Origin: Laburnicola sp. R22_1
Lineage: Eukaryota; Ascomycota; Dothideomycetes; Pleosporales; Didymosphaeriaceae
DNA: 64,000 nt
Reading direction: 5' to 3'
Assembly (NCBI GenBank): GCA_014281115.1
Contig: JACONQ010000005.1
Location: 3,534,001 to 3,598,000 of the forward strand
Below the pieces are notes generated by a model, which ran no database searches, was not told the origin of the DNA, and worked only from the letters and a program-made list of their open reading frames with translations. The position numbers and the translations under genes were made by a program. This document shows positions 32,194-46,805 of the stretch, one piece after another. How positions within the stretch are numbered: the stretch's first letter is position 1; each line of letters starts with the position of its first letter.

Positions 32194-34307
32194 ATGGCAG
32201 ACGACCAACGCAAGTTGGAGAAGACTTACTCAAGAGAGAGTCGCATGCAGCGGGACGGGTTGGAGCCGCAGATCACGCCTGTTGCCCTCGTCCGCAGTGT
32301 GACGCAACGCAGTCAACGTACGCGCAGTTCCAACAGCATCGTGCATGCATCCACGCAAATGTGGGGAGTAACTATTACAATAAGCTGATCTGATAGTTAA
32401 TAGGGCAATCCCGCGCGCAAGTACCTACCATTCACGACCTTGAGATTGAGAGTTGTTCAGATGTGGAGAAGGGGGGCGAGATCAAAGAAGGTTCAGCATT
32501 GGGGTCTTGCTCAGACGCAGTTGGAGATATTGATGCACCGGCAGAAAGAGAGAGAAGAACTATAAGATTTGGAGATGGCGACCCAGAGAGCCCGAACAAT
32601 TGGTCGAGGGTAGGTTATGTTCTTCCATCAGATCTCGACTGAAACTAAGTCTTGACCTAGTGGAAGAAGCTATGGGCGCTATTCGTAGCTATCATGAGCG
32701 GTAAGTATCTGAACCTTGCATGATAGCGCAGTATTGATTACTGCACAGTCATGAACAGTACGATGTGCTCTTCGTACGTATGACTATCACAGCTCTCTTG
32801 TACCTCTAGTAACAAAAAGCAGCCTCGCAACTGGCGCCACAGAACCGATCTCTAGACATTTCGGCGTTACAAATGAAGCACAGCTCATTCTACCAACCTC
32901 GATGTATCTGGTAGGCTACGTTGGCGGCCCTATGGTCTGGGGCCCGTTATCCGAGTCCTACGGCCGCAAATGGGTTATGATTGCCTCGTTTGCATTATTC
33001 ACGATTTTCGCCATAGCGTCCGCAGTCGCACCTAACTTCGCCGCTTTGGTAGTCTTCCGCATGATGGTCGGCATCGGTGCATCGTGCGCAATTTCCGTCG
33101 TCGGAGGTATCTGCGCGGATGTGTACCACGACCCTGTGTCCAGGGGGAGGAGCATGGCGATATTCATGGTCAGCTCTCTTCGAATCGAGAGCTATGTTTT
33201 CAACAACGCTTATACGTCGGACAGGCAGCTACGACGTTTGGACCCATACTCGGCCCGCCTATCAGCGGCTTCATCGGCGTTGTATCCTGGAGCTGGGCGT
33301 TTTGGGTTGGTGCCATTTTCGCCGGCGCTTCATGGCCGCTCTTCTTCTTTTTCCCGGAAACTTATGGACCCGTTATCTTGAAGCATCGAGCGCAACGGCT
33401 GAGGAAAGAAACGGGTGATGCGTCGATCATCGCGCCGCTCGAGCTGGAGAAGACGGACTTGGGACACATCATTACGGTGATTTTGACCCGACCACTGCGT
33501 ATGATCTGCTTCGAGCCACTGGTCCTCTTCACCTGCTTATATCTCAGCTACGCATGTAAGTGCAAGCCGTCTATGCGCATGGCTGGCTTCATCGCCGAAC
33601 TCGACTAACCCGCTCCATACGCAGATGCCATCTTCTACATCTACCTGCAATCCTTCCCCCTCATCTTCGTCGAAATATACCACTTCAACGCCGGCGAACT
33701 AGGCCTCACCTTCCTGCCCATCGGCATCGGAGCCCTCGTCTCAGCCTGCATCTACCTCACCTGGGACCTCATCCTGCGACGCGCCCAACAAGCGCACAAG
33801 CCATGGTCCCAACGCGAAGAAATGCGGCGCCTCCCTCTCGCCTGCCTCGCAGGGCCCTTCTTCGTCATCAGCAGCTTCTGGCTCGGGTGGACGGCGCGGC
33901 CCTCCGTCCACTGGCTCGTCCCCTGCCTCGCGACCATGTTCTTCGGCATGGGCTACCTCTGCCTCTTCATGGCGCTGCTCAACTACCTGGTCGACGCGTA
34001 CGAGGTGTTTGCCGCGAGCGCCATGGCGGCGGCGTCGCTTTCGCGGTCGCTGTTTGGCACCGTGCTGCCGTTTGCGGCGAGGCCGATGTATCGCGCGCTG
34101 GGGGTCGCGTGGGCGACGAGCTTGTTGGGCTTTTGTAGTCTCGCGTTGTGTGTGGTGCCGTTTGTGTTTTTGAGGTGGGGGCAAAGGTTGAGGGAGGGGA
34201 GTAAGTTTTGTCAGTATTTGGCGGGGAAGAAGAGGGAGGAGGGGGAGAGGTGGGAGAGGGAGAAGAGGGAGGGGGAGGAGGAGGGTGGGAGGGGTGTAGG
34301 GGTGTAG
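32194..34307 (+). CDS. MFS transporter, DHA1 (drug:H+ antiporter / polyamine transporter) type
   Basis: Seven exons (32194-32317, 32404-32609, 32661-32700, 32749-32773, 32823-33168, 33225-33555, 33625-34307) give 584 residues. A soluble head of about 110 residues ends in FGDGDPESPNNWSRWKKLW, the usual entry to this family. The loop after helix 2 has the motif GPLSESYGRKWVM; the motif after helix 4 is ISVVGGICADVY; helix 5 region has GPILGPPISGFIG. Twelve membrane segments are expected, with FFFPETYGPVIL at the mid-point. The tail is highly charged (Glu/Arg/Lys-rich). Substrates of this group include fungicides and polyamines. The 25-nt fourth exon is short but restores MNSTMCSSLATG. Confidence 0.9.
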
Positions 34308-34901
34308 GGGTGGAGAGAAGATTCGGAGGGGCGGTGTATATATGTGGAGGTGAGGAGCTGAGCGTGTGAAGTTGGGTGGACGGTATTTTGAGCGTTTTGT
34401 AATATGCATCTGCGTGTAGGGGGTGGGTTGCAATAATGGCGTTGGCGGACACAAATGTAAGTATGTTGAAGAGGTGGAGCGCTTTTGATGCACTCCCTGG
34501 GTGATGGAGCAGATAGATTAGATAGACGTGTTTTTTTCGTGCAGGTATAGAGAGCGAGGAAGAAGAAGGATAGAAAGATAAAAACAAAGGAAGAGATAAA
34601 TCCTATTTAGTTTAGTTTGATGGAATTAGGTAGTTGAAGAATAGAGGACTGGGTGAATGTGTGAGTGAGTGTAGTGTTTTAAAAGGAAAGGATGAAATGG
34701 ATGGAATTTGTCAGAGTTCCTGTTAACGTAATGCTTTGAATTAAACGCCCACCCGAGGAAAAACAAAAGAGGTATACCGCACGCAGCCCCGAATGAGCCC
34801 AAGCCCGAAACGCCCAGTCGTCGTCCTATCCTACCCTCATGAGTTCATCTAACAATCCAGTCGACACTACAATTGCGCACCCACACCGCATGGCACGCAC
34901 C
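34308..34901. other. Convergent intergenic region, 594 bp
   Basis: Lies between the 3' ends of the MFS gene and the minus-strand MTW1 gene. Only UTR-like and G-rich/T-rich sequence is seen. Confidence 0.4.
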
Positions 34902-36143
34902 TCACGCCGACGTATCCATCGCCTCACCCTCACCCCCATCCCTAGCTTCTCTACCCCCCTTTCTCCCCCCTATCGCCCCAACAATCCCCTCCAAAGCCCC
35001 TACCTCCTCCCCCCTAACCCTCTGTCCTTCAAAGCTCCCCCCAACCCCATCCCTCGTATCCACCCCCCTCTTCTCCAACACCCTCCGACTCTGACTCTCA
35101 ACATAGACCCTTCTCTCCCTCGCCCACGCCTCGCCCTGCCCCCCCGGCAGCGCCGCACTCCCCACATGCGGCTTCAGCTGCGCGAGTAGCTGCCGTAGAT
35201 ACGGCAGCTGGCTCGTTGTAAACGTCGTGTGCGTCGTTAGTGGTGTTCTGGACTCGGGGGCAGTGGAGGACGCGGGCGCGGGGAGGCTTTGTATGCCGAG
35301 GGATTGGGCGGCGGGGGCGTGTGAGAGGAAGGCGAAGGGTGCGGCGGCGCTGCTGTTGTTGTTGCCATTGGAAGCGTTCTTCGCGGCGGGGGAGGCCGAG
35401 GCTCTGGGCTCGCGTTTTGGCGCCACGGACGGCTGGAGGAGCGCGCGGAGACGGGCTAATTGGGCTTCGTTGCGGGTTTTCTCGGCGAGGAGCACGGCGT
35501 GCAGTTTGTTTGTTTCGGCGAGGGTGCGGCGGAGCGTGTGGAGCGCTTCGGGGGTTAGGTGGTTGTCTTTGGAGGGGATGGCGAGGTTCTGGTTTGATCG
35601 TTAGTAGTAGTCCCCCCCCCCTTTCTCTCGCATGTACGTTCTTTTCTGTTTGACAAGCAGGAAAGAGACGCAGAACGACACAGCTGACGTTCCCAGAGAA
35701 CTCACCTCGTAATGCCCCAGCCTCACCCACCCCTCCACCTCCTCCTCCCGCGGCAGACACAACACATTCCTCAACGCCCAAATCTCCAACCGGTCGAAAT
35801 TCCGATCCACGGCCCCCTCCATCAACGTCTCCAGCTTCAACACCCCCTCTTCAATCTCCAGTCGCGCGCGCTCTCGCACCTTCTCCTCGTCCTCGTCTGC
35901 GTTCGCGGTGAAGCCCAGAAGCGCCGGGTCCGCTGACAGGAGCCCTGTTTCGAAGGTATCCGTGCACCGGTAGAGCACTTCGTTGATTGCGTTGATGATG
36001 TCGTCGAGGAGGGACTGCGGCGTGTTTGGCGGTGGTTAGCTGCTGTCTGTCTGTCTGTCTGTGTCTGGGAGGAGACTCACGATAGGCGGCCAAGTAAAAT
36101 GCTCCGTGAGCAGCAAATTCTCCTGCTGCTTTGAATTCGCCAT
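34902..36143 (-). CDS. MTW1: Kinetochore protein Mtw1/Mis12 (MIND complex)
   Basis: Three exons (36143-36081, 36014-35706, 35588-34902) give 352 residues. The Mis12 domain starts at once: LLTEHFTWPPI, SLLDDIINAINEVLYRCTDTFE, then ALLGFTANADEDEEKVRERARLEIEEGVLKLETLM and DRNFDRLEIWALRNVL, read here in short pieces. A coiled coil follows (ALHTLRRTLAETNKLHAVLLAEKTRNEAQ). The C-terminal 150 residues are low in complexity with TTSQLPYLRQLLAQLKPHV as the one ordered-looking part. Mtw1 links the inner kinetochore (CENP-C) to Ndc80 within the MIND complex. The length is close to filamentous-fungal homologues. Confidence 0.88.
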
Positions 36144-37192
36144 GTTCCGTTGCCCTATCCTCTTGACTCTCGACTCGTGAGTATCGGCTCTGTCGTCGGC
36201 GCGGCACCACACACGACGCGCGCGGCCTGTTTACACGAGCGTGAGCGTGTTTGCCCCAGTCCAATCCGATTGGCCCCGCATTGTCTTGGCGCATGCCATG
36301 CAGACCGGTGTCGTGCCGATGCCGATGCCGATGCCGATGCCGATGCCGAGTCGATTCGGTTTGGCTCGGCTCAGCTCATCCTCTTCCGACTCCGATTCCG
36401 TTGACCCCACCTGCGAAGGAATGTCTGCATCTGACCGCAGCAGGCAGGTAAGCCGCAGTAGACTACCGGACACACACCAGAGGATGAGCGGTCAACCACT
36501 CACTACTGTACGCTGAAACTCTATTACAAACCTCTGCACCACACGAGTCAAACATGCAGGTTGAGTGCTTGCTCACGCCATCTCATGCCTCCAGGCATGC
36601 GAAAAGGCCACCGAAGAAAGGAGTGAACAGCGAACAGCTTCTCATTCAAGAAAAGCGGAAATGAATCCCTTCGCTATGGAGCTATTCTCGTCGATTCCAT
36701 CTTGCCCCCTGCTCAATACAGAGTCCCACAGAGTAGATTATACAACGCCCATGGCCTGTCATACCCACACTCCTCACCCATGACCCCGTCTTCATATATA
36801 CCATGCTGCTCAGCTAATACTCTGCTCGCTGTATACTATATCGACTGGCGACTTGGTCGCCCGTCTCATCTTGGCCCATCAAACAAGACCAGCAGCGCTC
36901 AGGCACACATGCGAAAAGCGAACACCAAGAAATGGTTTCTCTATCCACTGCTTCTGCCAGCGTTTGAGACGAGAGAAGAACATAACCAAAATAACGCGAG
37001 ACTTCTGTAACGCCAGTAAAGCCCTTGGACACTGTCCAATCGTGTCCTCCATGCATCGTATCGCCGTCGTAAATGCAGAACATGTGAGAAAGCAAAGCAA
37101 AGCACAAACACCAAACCCCCGGCCCCGCATGGGACGCGTATCTCTAAGAGGGCCGTATGTCGACCGAATGTAATGGTTAATGCACAGTCCAT
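36144..37192. other. Intergenic, 1.05 kb, with (GATGCC)n
   Basis: Between the MTW1 start and the LAMMER-kinase stop. It holds the (CCGATG)n tract at 36314-36350 but no gene that I can support. Confidence 0.45.
36314..36350. repeat. Hexanucleotide (CCGATG)n tract, six units
   Basis: Perfect six-base repeat. It lies about 170 bp upstream of the MTW1 start. Confidence 0.85.
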
Positions 37193-39397
<2,205 letters not shown>

Positions 39398-42123
39398 GTC
39401 TCTGGGGCCTGCCGGCGAGCGAGGAAGGGCGTCGAAAGACTATTTTCTTCGCAGGCGAGCGAAACAAACGGCCAAGGCGGGCGGGTGAAGGCGGGCGTCT
39501 GGGTGCGCTGGTGAGCGTTGAGGCCACCGATGCAGATTTTTACCCGTAAGCCTGCCGCTCGCGCGCTGGAGGCACCCGGAGCCGCTATCGCAGGTCGAGG
39601 GAGATGCGGAGACGGGCGTCCTCAAGCGGCGGGACGGGCAACCATGGGCGTCACGGAGCAGCTGGTCGACTCGCGGCGGGGAGAGTGTGCACTCGAGGAA
39701 GAATGGGGCGCGGCGGGCATGCCAGAGCGGTGGACGGTCGTGATAGAGGGCTGCTGAGGGCTTTGGCCTTGGATGGAGCGGAGACTGTAGACTCCAGTGC
39801 TGGTCAGTGCGCGGGACCGATTTGCTCGTCATGGCACACGCGCCGTAGCAACCACGGCGGCGGGCGCGCCTGGCAGGCTGGAGACGGCCTTTTGCTGCCC
39901 GGGCCACTGCTACGAATTGTCTGGCGCTCTATTCACACAATAACAGCCCTAGAGAGACAGCATGCACTTGTGCCTCGCCGTGGTTGTTGCTGCTGCTCCC
40001 GGTGGGCTCAGAGGAGGCAGGCGCGAGGCAGTGAGGGCGGCACCTGCTCGTTGGGGGAGACAGTCGCCAAGTGCTAACCTATTCAATTCAATTCACCCGA
40101 TCAGAGACGGCGCCCGAGGCCACTTAATATCTATTCGGTCGCTTGCGCCCAGCAGCGCAGCATTGGAGGCATTACTGGTCTCTGCGCGCTGCCCGCGCTC
40201 TCGCTCTGTCGGCTGACTGCAGCCCGGAAGCCAGCGCCTTGCTCAGCCATGCGAGGCGACATAGGCTCTGCGAGTCGATGTACCTATAAGAACAGGACTC
40301 AGCCCGCTGCTCAAAGCGGCCGCGAGAGCCCCGAATCAGCCAGTCCTCTGCTCTGGAACGTGCCTCGCCTCGACGCCAACGTCACAGAGAGCCCCCCGGG
40401 GCCAGCTGCAACCCACCGTGTTCTAGGAGCATCAAAGGACCGCAGGCATCCACGCTGCTGCGGAGAGAAGCACTGTCCATCGCATAGTTCATGAAGGCCC
40501 GTTTTGCTCGCAAGGAAACGTGCTTGAGTACCGTCTACATATGTATGTATACCTGGGCACCTGATTGCCGAGGTCACGTGCAGACAGGCTGGCCCCGGGG
40601 CGGCCCGGGCTCATGGAGGTGCGACAGTGCGACTACAAGTACACGTCCAACGCTCGGCGCTCGCACGCCTTGCGTGACAAAGCCGCGAGACGATGCACCT
40701 TGGGCTCCATGTCTCCAACGCAAGCGACATGAACGCTGGTGTGAGCGTAATCCCTCACGTCCTCCCATTGCACGTAGGTATGTAGGTATCCTGCAGACCA
40801 GACCAGGAACAGGAAACCATCAATTAATCGCCCTCACCATTCCATCCATCCATCCAATATCCCACCAAACCGGTATCGCGCCTCAGCCCTCGTAGACAAC
40901 ACAATCCGCGGCTTCCACCCCCTGTCCATACCTTGCGATGCGATGCGATGCCGTGAGCGCTGTCTGCTGGCGTTCTAACTCCCGAAGGCAAAACCGAGTT
41001 CGCCAGGCGGCGACTCGCCATTTGCCCCCCATTTGGAATTTGCCTCTTTCCCACCACGCCTGTCCAGCGCCCCTCGTCCGCGTCCGCATGCCAAATGGCA
41101 AGTGCCACGCCACGCCACGCCACGCCCGTGCCAGCCCAACGTTAACCTAGCCTAGCCTAGGCTAAGCGAGCGGGGGGGCTGCAGTGTGAGTGTGAGGCGG
41201 GCATGTAATGTACTGTGCACGTTGGCGTTGGCCTCTCTCCCTCCACCCGGTTTGCGGCGTTGACGTGGTGCGCTGGACTAAGTTAAGTGAGGCGTATTGT
41301 TGGTGCTGTGCTGAGTTTAAGGCTTTTGTGGAGGGGATAGGTGGATGGGTTTGTGGTGGTGGTGGTGGTGGGTGTACTGTTCCGCGTCAGGGCGGGCGGG
41401 GGGCTGAGGATTCGTGCCGCGGCTGAGACTGACTGAGACTGAGGGGCGAAGTTGGATGGAGGACAGACTGCAGAGGTGGTGGAGAACGTTTGGGAGGTAA
41501 GGCGAGGCGAGGCGAGGCGAGGCGAATTAGTGAAGCGGGAGTGAAGTGAAGAGGAGAGTATGATGGACATGTAACTTTTCGATGCCTGTTGCTGCTCTTT
41601 GTTGCTGTACTGTTACTACTACGGCGAAGGAGAGGCGGATCCGTAGCGTGGGTAGCCATGGCCACAGTACAGTTGATGAACGTCGAATAAAAAATTCTAC
41701 ATCTCAGTATATTCATCAAGGCCGTTATGTACAATTTCAATAAGAAAAATAAAACAAAAACGAAAACAAGTAAAGAGAGTGGTGGGCTCGAGTTGAATCG
41801 AGTGCACAACAACAGCAGCAACAGAAACGACGGGGTAGCATCGAGTAGAGTCGAGCACGCCCAAAACTCAGAAACAGGAAATTCCACGCATAACCGGCAG
41901 ACGCCAATGGAAAAAAGATCAACAATACCTCCTGCTTATGCAGTCAAGCAACCTCCCGTGCAGTACTCATCCTGAACCCCACAACAGAATTGGATTTTGA
42001 CCTCCCCAAAACACCAGGATGAAAGGGACAACAAACCTGCCGCCTTTTAGCCGTTCAAGACGAAGCCGCCCATATGTACATAGACATAGCGCATATCTAC
42101 AACGCTCTTCGCAAGCTCAAAAG
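39398..42123. other. Intergenic, 2.7 kb, upstream of the LAMMER kinase
   Basis: Open frames here are short and GC-driven, and I recognise none. Short tandem repeats occur: (GCGAT)n near 40936-40950, (CCACG)n at 41104-41126, (GGCGA)n at 41501-41525 and (GTG)n near 41354-41370. The length and GC richness suit a long 5' leader and promoter of the regulatory kinase. Confidence 0.45.
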
Positions 42124-43943
42124 CTACTGTGTAGTAGACTCGGAGTTTTTGAAAAAGTGCTCGACCAGGGTACCGACTCGGTCGACGATGAGATTGACTT
42201 CCTCTTCGGTGATGTCGTATGGAGGAGCGATGATGATATGATCTCCTGCTTCGCCATGAGGGTCTGCGCTGCCTGAGCCAGGATATACATGGATGAGGAA
42301 GGGGTGGGTGAGACCTGCAGCATGGTTAATTCTCTCTCCTGGGGTAAACAAAGAAGCGGCTTGTGAAGCACTGACCCATCTCATGAATCTTGGTAGAGAC
42401 TTTATCGGTAGGTTCGAAAGGCGTTTTGGTGAGGAGATCCCGCACACATTCAAGCTGGAAAATTCAGTCGGTACATTGACACAAGAATTACGGACCACTG
42501 ACCGCGAGGAACAGACCCTTGCCCCGAATGTCGCCCACGTTGGCGTGACCCGCAAATCTGACCTTGAGGCGCTTCATTAGAAGCGCTCCCATCTTCCTAA
42601 CGTTCGGCAAAAGTTCTTGGACCATGGGCATAGTAGCAAGAACCGCAGCGCAAGCTTTAGGCATAGCCTGGAAGGTGTGCCCATGATTGAAATAGCCAGT
42701 GCCATTGCGGATAGCATCAACGATTTTCATCCTCTTTCCAATCAGAACTGCGGAGATCTCTTCATAGCCGCCAGCGAGCCCCTTCCCAAGGGTTTGGATG
42801 TCAGGTACAACACCTTCATCCTGCCAAGCGTGGAGGGTGCCGCATCTACCCCAACCACACATGATTTCGTCCAATATGAACAAAATATCATAATCGTGGC
42901 ACACTTCTTGCATAGCTTTTAGATAACCGGGCAGGGCTTGCATGCATCCTAGTGCCTATATGCGGTCAACAATTGGATACCATAGTCATGCAGGAGACAG
43001 AAGCGAAGGCCACATCAACCAACCACGATTGGGCTTGGCTACATATGTACCTCGGGTGTCACCAGCCATGCCAACTAAAAACCAACGACAGAAAAAAAAA
43101 CAAGACAAGAGGTAGACGTAAAAGCGCAAAAATGGGTCATGGTACTTACTGCACCCACCACAGGCTCCACGAAGAAACCAGCTACATTCTCTGGGCCCAG
43201 GTCTATGAACTTCTGCCGCAATTCCTCTTTAAGGCGATAGACGTACTCCTGGTCGCTCTCCCCGGGGTTCTTACCACGGTAGGAATTGCATGCCTGTACA
43301 TGATGGACGTCCATCAATATGTCGTCGTAAGGCTTCCTTCTGGACTGGTACGAACCCATGGAGAGCGCCGCCCAGGTTGTCCCATGATAGGACTGTTCGC
43401 GGGCAACAAATAACCTGCGATTTGGCTGATTACGCTCTGCATGGTACTGCAAACAGAGCTTTGCTGCAGCCTCGGTACTTGCAGAGCCTGAATTTGAGTC
43501 AGGGGACCAGGACTGATACATCAGGAAGAATACTCACCTGAGCCGTAGAAGCAACATGATTCCATATGCCCATTGGTGCTCTGTACTAAAGCGTCTGCAA
43601 GTTCCATTGAAATGTCAGTTGAGAAACTTGTTCCACAGACATAGCCACCGAACCGATCCTCCTGCTCCCGAATTGCTGTTATAACCCGCTCCTTAGGGCC
43701 TGGTCCAAATATACTGACCCCAGCACCACCGGATGCATCATAGATCTTTCGACCGTCCTTGGTGATGATATAATGACCTTCGTTCCTCTCGACGGAAATT
43801 GGATCTTTTCGAAAACTGCGGGGGAATAAAGTTGGGTTTTTGAAAGTGGAAGTAGGTGACGGGCTTGCTAGATTAATATGGCGCGCAGCGACAGCTGTCG
43901 GTGAGGAAAGATTGCCCGCAACCCGAGTTTTGGCGTTGAACAT
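42124..43943 (-). CDS. Class-III aminotransferase (PLP-dependent, omega-aminotransferase family)
   Basis: Five exons (43943-43538, 43487-43150, 42955-42503, 42454-42376, 42314-42124) give 488 residues. Residues 1-30 are Ser/Ala/Arg-rich and may be a mitochondrial targeting peptide. Then RKIYDASGGAGVSIFG, CCFYGSGSASTEAAAKL (cofactor phosphate loop), FVAREQSYHGTTWAALS, FFVEPVVGA, FILDEIMCGWGRCGT (the Asp that binds the pyridine N) and TLGKGLAGGY with the Schiff-base Lys. The end ITEEEVNLIVDRVGTLVEHF is typical. It moves an amino group from an omega- or beta-amino donor to a keto acid; the substrate is not clear. The gene is intact and isolated. Confidence 0.9.
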
Positions 43944-46076
43944 TGTGCAGTGGAATAAAAAAAGATAAGGGGAGAGCAGAGGTTCAAAAGAGAGTAGGTG
44001 GAAGGAGTGTGCAGGTGTTCGAAGATGTTGATGGAACAGAGACGGAGAAGGCAGATTTATAGCTAAGAGTCATAAGCGCAAGGTCTTTGACCGATATATG
44101 ATGGACTTTACTCCGCCACCGCTCTTTGGGTCACACAGCCTAGCGCCGTTCGCGATGTCACCGTTGAGGGACAGCCTCGGACAGACACCGTGGGGGGCCC
44201 ACGGTAACCTTCGACCTGGATCGGACCGCCTTCTTTATCGGTACGCCGAGCGTTTTCGAACCTAAGCTAGTTTAGCATCGGGCCGGCATAATCGGCTTCA
44301 GTCGGCTCTCACCGAAGATTCGCGTCAACTTCCGACACGCTGGCTCGTTTTCACGCGTATCATGCTACCTTTACTTGACAGCTCTGCTGAAGAAGTCAGG
44401 CGATTTCAGTCCACTCCGCGTGTCTTCTGTGGCCGTCGACGTTGGCCTACAAACCAATGGCACACCATTGGAATCCTTCGGATATTCACTTTGTTGGCAT
44501 GGTAGACAGAGCAAGAGTACGGATAGGGTACCTGGCAGCTAAGCTGCAGATCCGATCACTTGCAATAACCAATCCGAGGCAGGCGTATGCAGGAACAACG
44601 GAGTTCGACCTAGCAGAGAATGGCAATCGAACACTATACATACCGGCGGAAGCGCGGAAGACTCGATTCGATGCTCGTAGGGAGTGCTTTTCTTAGGACA
44701 CACAGGGTGTCACCTGCTTGGACGGAGCCGCCGATGAGGTCACATGGCGCTGCTCCTCGACAGGGGTAAATGCATACAAATCCTGGCTTGATGGTGAATT
44801 TTTACGGCAGTGAAGCACTACGCCACATCATGTACCAGCCCGCACACACGGATATCTTCACCGATCAGTGAAAGGCCTGCAAGCTCGTCGAAGACGGGTA
44901 TCTGGGTGCGTCGCTCACATATCAGCCACGTGGAAACACTGGTGCCCGTGGGGTGGATCGTCACCTGAAGTCAGTACTAAGGTCGTTTGCCCGGCTCCGT
45001 GGTGATTCAAACAACCGACCACACGTCCTTGTCACACCGACCAGGGCTGAAAATCAGGGCGGTGGAGCTTTTCCCGAGGTACGAAGTGTTTGGAATTGTC
45101 GGATATCGCTGTGTCGCCGAAAACGTCTTTCTAGTCAAGCCAGGCGATCAAATAGGCTACGTGCCTTTCGCAGGAAGGAAGGCACGGCGGGCAACCAACC
45201 GATGGCGGGGCGGAAGATACAAAGCGACCCCAGGCGTTCAACACCGGAGGCAAAGTGATTATCAGCTCACACAAAGAAGGCGGGTTGGAAAGCCGGGCCC
45301 AGGGGCCGTGGAGGCGCCAGGTGGACGAGAAGCAGCAGGGTGGGGTGAGGGCTTACTTGGAGAGGCACGCAAGCGAGGCGCAGACTCCTCTACCGAACCG
45401 GTCAGCAGACTGTACAAGGTCGATAAGCAGCGAGCATATTGAGCGGGGTGATGGTGCAAGCTGGGGGGCACGAGCTGCCTAGACGGTGGTGCTTATTCGC
45501 CGGACAGGCTGCTGTGCCGCAGCCAGCAGAGTGGTGGGCGTCACGAAAAAGACGAGGGCAACGGAGTGGGCAATGTTGAGTGCGCAGGGTGGACGCGCGG
45601 CGGGCATTCAGGAGCTCGCTGTTCTCGTGTTGGAGCCAGGTCGAAGGTTGGGGATGGATGCAGGTGGTCGCGGAGCAGGAGGGAATCGCCAGTAGGCTAG
45701 CGCTAGCCCTATCGGCAAGTGGGCAGGCGTTCGGGCCGGCACACACCGGCACACGCACACAGCGTTGGTTGCATTTTCGGCTGCCCCTCGCTGGCCCGCG
45801 CCCCGCCAGGGTGCAGTCCTGGCACTGCAGACTCCTTCCCCACAAACGAGCATACGACACGCCGACCTGCCCACTGCTCTGCCGCCGCGCCACCCTCACG
45901 CTCCGGCCCTGGAGCCGCCCCGTCGTTGGCATCGTCCCATCGTCTCATCGTCACATCTTGCGACCGCCGCTGCTGAGTAGCTGCAGCCTTTGCTATAGCC
46001 GTTGCTGTAGCCGCACCTCCCGGGCAGCCACCGCGCTTTGCACCCCGCCGCCGAGACTCGCTCGCCCCCTCCCACC
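43944..46076. other. Divergent intergenic region, 2.1 kb
   Basis: Lies between the starts of the aminotransferase (minus) and SEC65 (plus). It is GC-rich, with several short open frames and CGG/CCG pairs near 44190-44330 that could be zinc-cluster factor sites. I recognise no gene. Confidence 0.4.
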
Positions 46077-46805
46077 ATGAACCCGCGCGTCGAGGAGGTG
46101 TCCGACTCGGAGGACTCGGACCCTCCCGAGATGGAGCTCGAGCTCTCCGACGCACCCGCCCTCTTCGACGCATCCCGCATGCCGAGGTCGGAGATGCTGC
46201 AACCGCAAGCCCCAGGCGTCACCGCCTCAGCCGACCGCGACAAGTCGAAGCACTACCAGTGCCTCTACCCGGTATACTTCGACAAGTCTCGCGCCCGCGC
46301 CGAGGGCCGTCTGGTGGGCGCGGAGCTGGCCGTCGACAATCCGCTGGCGCGCGAGATGGCCGACGCGACGGCCAGCCTGGGCCTAGAGACGGTATTCGAA
46401 CCAGACAAACTACATCCGAAGGATTGGAGCAATCCTGGGCGTGTACGCGTTCTACTCAAGAAGGACGGAAAGCAGCTGAATAGGAACATCAAGAACAAGC
46501 ATCACCTCTACATCCTCGTAGCCAAATACCTCCAGGCGCACCCCACACAGAGCAACACACCCTTCAGATTGCCCATCCGTGGTCTCCCCATGCCCACAGA
46601 GATGCCAGAGCCGGCTGTACCCAAGGGCTGGAAAATGAACAAGATCCTCCCGCTTCACTCGCCAGCACTGACAGGCGGTGGCGTCTCTGAGAATTTCCTT
46701 CAGGATATGATGGCTGAAATGCAGGGCGAGGCGGGAGGCGCTGGTGGTAGTGTCGCGGGGGGCGGGGGCGGTAGCAAGAGCAAGAAGGACAAAAAGAAGA
46801 AATGA
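46077..46805 (+). CDS. SEC65: Signal recognition particle subunit SRP19 (Sec65)
   Basis: One exon, 242 residues from the ATG in caccATGaac. After an acidic head (VSDSEDSDPPEMELEL) the SRP19 domain starts at about residue 60: KHYQCLYPVYFDKSRARAEGR, then NPLAREMADA, LHPKDWSNPGRVRVLLK and NKHHLYILVAKYL. The end is Gly-rich and then lysine-rich (SKSKKDKKKK), a possible RNA-binding or nuclear tail. SRP19 binds SRP RNA in the nucleus and lets SRP54 join, so secretory proteins reach the ER. Length is in the range of yeast Sec65. Confidence 0.93.
   Translation: MNPRVEEVSDSEDSDPPEMELELSDAPALFDASRMPRSEMLQPQAPGVTASADRDKSKHYQCLYPVYFDKSRARAEGRLVGAELAVDNPLAREMADATASLGLETVFEPDKLHPKDWSNPGRVRVLLKKDGKQLNRNIKNKHHLYILVAKYLQAHPTQSNTPFRLPIRGLPMPTEMPEPAVPKGWKMNKILPLHSPALTGGGVSENFLQDMMAEMQGEAGGAGGSVAGGGGGSKSKKDKKKK

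Noticed and set aside
33741..34493. Pro-rich 250-codon minus-strand open frame
   Set aside because: Reads the reverse of the MFS transporter's last exon and charged tail.
44953..45482. Overlapping open frames (up to 151 codons) between the aminotransferase and SEC65
   Set aside because: Three frames are open at once in GC-rich DNA and none resembles a known protein.
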